A DNA stretch of 64,000 bases from an uncultured Bacteroidales bacterium (GTDB taxonomy: Bacteria > Bacteroidota > Bacteroidia > Bacteroidales > Muribaculaceae): NCBI GenBank assembly GCA_902774055.1, contig CACYGX010000012.1, positions 1 to 64,000 of the forward strand, in the 5' to 3' direction. Made by a program: the position numbers and the translations under genes. This document shows positions 63,301-64,000 of this stretch, one piece after another. The number at the start of each line of letters is the position of its first letter. The first letter of the stretch is position 1. The notes under the pieces are model-generated. The model was not told the DNA's origin. It saw nothing but the letters and a program-made list of their open reading frames with translations, and ran no database searches.

Positions 63301-64000
63301 GGGCAAGGCAATCCTCTTTGGTGATTTCCACACCATCAACCTGAAAGGCGATGTTGTGGCCGACTCGTTGAGTTTCCTCATCGACTATGTGAACTGCTAT
63401 TACACTTGCTCCAATGCGCCGATCCACATGGTGCCTGACTTGATCGAGTTCAAGGATATCCCTATCCATGACCGTGAGGGCCATGAGGCGAAATTCGGCG
63501 GTTGGCTCAAGCACGATGCCTTCCACGATCCCGAGTTCAGTTTTGCGATTACTGGTGCCAGGAACTTCCTGTCCTATGACACCAACCCGACGATCAACCC
63601 CGATTGGTATGGCACCATCTACGGTAATGGCTCATGCTTTGTCGAGGGAGGCCCGGGCATTGTGAACATCAGGGTGAACATGACATCGGCACCTCGCAGC
63701 AAGTTCACCTTCGTGATGAGCGACAATAAACAGGCCGACCATTACAATTTCATCACATTCCGTGACCGCAATGCCGCTATGGCGCCTCCAGTCATCGAAG
63801 AGGTGGACTCGGTTGCATTGATAAAAAGCATGCTCACCAAGAAGGAGAATCCGCAGGAGAACTCCGAGCCCAGTGCCTACAATATCGACCTGCAAGGAGA
63901 CATCACCCCCGACCTGGCGTTGACGGTTGTCATGGACCCCGTGGGTGGCGACCAGATCAAGGCGACCGGCAATGGCTCGCTGCGCATGACCTACAATAAC
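60374..64000 (+). CDS. tamB: TamB/AsmA-like translocation and assembly protein (5' part, 3' cut by window)
   Basis: An open frame of 1209 codons runs from ATG 60374 off the window end without a stop. The first residues are MNIPRGTYNVLRSVVVTALV, followed by more hydrophobic sequence, a single N-terminal anchor. The rest is long, beta-rich, and follows the AsmA/TamB pattern (GEKALGEFLNTQVDIGSVSI near residue 50, repeated amphipathic strands). TamB family proteins bridge the periplasm and carry lipids or help insert outer-membrane proteins. The C-terminal DUF490 domain would lie beyond the window. No companion tamA is visible here. Confidence 0.88.
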   Translation, partial: MNIPRGTYNVLRSVVVTALVAVVAVVALLYLLLLLPPVQQRLCSEGEKALGEFLNTQVDIGSVSIRPFNQLELNDVLINDQQGDSLLTIDKLGAGISLKQLIAERRIVITYGEIIGLDGHVTRPDKQSPTNMQFIIDAFKPKEDKPPKPFDVQVNTVVVRKSNLSYDVLDQPRKPGRLDVNHLAVSNIKADLTLPRLKNNDFEIKIKRLSFDEGSGLSLKRLATNVHITDNALDVQDIKVKLPASDIVLDDLHLEYSSLKNLGSEIAQMPLRVSTPGITVTPADLSALAPQLAKFTEPMRVVATVVRDGNRIEFPTLNVNANNGGLSLNARGGLSLPTPGGYATVDLDHIVLNASAGKINQLMTAIPGLTPKARDIIARCGNVALDGALHGKPGKMSFHGKVGTALGHVDLDGTLARQQGDSRFVGHVKTDGMGVGTLLAKRELIDQVALDAQVDAVLRNGDVSGRLDGHIPYVDFKGKRYHDITANVDKQGNSFTGTVAMNDPDGRVSIDGTAVLDGANSTYDINISTEGMNLARMGLLNKYADHRLKLTATASFWGNSLDNASGHVQVADFKFIDSNDKGLKFNMLDLNADNSDGEKVISIESDHINGYISGQYDFKTIVPTIKHMLAKAFPQYLGNFADYSHAGAPNDVSFNLTINPDEELHEMLKLPVNLAYRTIIEGNINETDTTFNLVVDAPLLMQGNKLIEQTRLFAELDSVTNRVVLNLQSRYPAKKGMIDLNLDASGQDNRIDANLGWRMPGEHDFHGNLNLNAMLDRGDDGKIKADIDLNPSQLIFNDTIWMVEKGHINVGNGVITVDNIAGGRGEQFIRINGRVSHDPDDELCLELQDVNLDYVFETLAIDHVDFGGRATSKCYASDLLSGAPRLYTPSLFIKNISYNGAVMGDIDIKASFDNASRGVLVSGDIAQTNGYHTLLDGGIYIADDSLYIEFDTDHANVEFLKPYMEAFTGDVQGEMSGKAILFGDFHTINLKGDVVADSLSFLIDYVNCYYTCSNAPIHMVPDLIEFKDIPIHDREGHEAKFGGWLKHDAFHDPEFSFAITGARNFLSYDTNPTINPDWYGTIYGNGSCFVEGGPGIVNIRVNMTSAPRSKFTFVMSDNKQADHYNFITFRDRNAAMAPPVIEEVDSVALIKSMLTKKENPQENSEPSAYNIDLQGDITPDLALTVVMDPVGGDQIKATGNGSLRMTYNN

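Overview
The window comes from a Bacteroidales chromosome, most likely a gut lineage near Muribaculaceae or Prevotellaceae. The evidence is the repeated TAnnTTTG -7 promoter box just upstream of many genes, starts without clear Shine-Dalgarno sequences, and typical families: the Bat aerotolerance operon, DUF4954, GH125, Porin_O_P, Fib_succ_major lipoproteins, dockerin-like repeats and a RAYT-like HUH transposase. Most of the window is moderately GC-rich and housekeeping. About 42.1-43.3 kb and 46.3-51.5 kb are mostly AT-rich and look acquired.

Layout. 0-0.1 kb: the end of an IS3-family element. 0.3-5.5 kb: a GH13 amylase, a fucose-isomerase-like protein, a HUH transposase with REP-like palindromes, and a tRNA-dihydrouridine synthase. 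5.6-8.6 kb: trkA-trkH potassium uptake, then a tRNA with a CAT anticodon. 8.7-16.1 kb: DUF4954, GH125 mannosidase, a secreted two-domain coiled-coil protein, a GH13 lipoprotein and a dockerin-FGE protein. 16.1-17.0 kb: non-coding, holding a candidate small RNA and a hairpin-rich element between direct repeats. 17.0-18.1 kb: an ATP-grasp protein. 18.3-26.9 kb: moxR, DUF58 and the Bat genes. 26.9-33.4 kb: PAP2 phosphatase, universal stress protein, DUF169, lipoprotein, C4-dicarboxylate transporter and porin. 33.5-42.1 kb: mutY, CE1-like esterase, YqaA-like protein, LUD protein, kdsB, GH2 beta-galactosidase and a CDF transporter. 42.1-43.3 kb: an AAA ATPase bracketed by 33-bp repeats, with paired palindromes over its promoter. 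43.3-46.3 kb: a PASTA protein, rluD and a 22-residue-repeat protein. 46.3-51.5 kb: an array of minus-strand accessory genes separated by copies of one ~110-bp repeat. 51.6-64.0 kb: acyltransferase, phosphoesterase, tex, a lipoprotein and dockerin-like cluster, nadE and the 5' part of tamB.

The genes fit a glycan-degrading anaerobe (GH13 x2, GH125, GH2, CE1, porin, C4-dicarboxylate exchange) with envelope and stress functions (Bat, PASTA, TamB, KdsB, CDF, Trk). The most unusual region is the 46.3-51.5 kb array. Its membrane protein, deiminase, glycosylase-like protein, lipoprotein, unknown TM protein and toxin-antitoxin pair all point the same way. A shared repeat starts a few bases after most of the stops, which recalls integron cassettes or a decayed, repeatedly duplicated coding tail. 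Other signals worth checking are heptanucleotide tandem repeats in five intergenic gaps, palindromes linked to the HUH transposase, the repeat-flanked ATPase, and the structured element near 16.7 kb.
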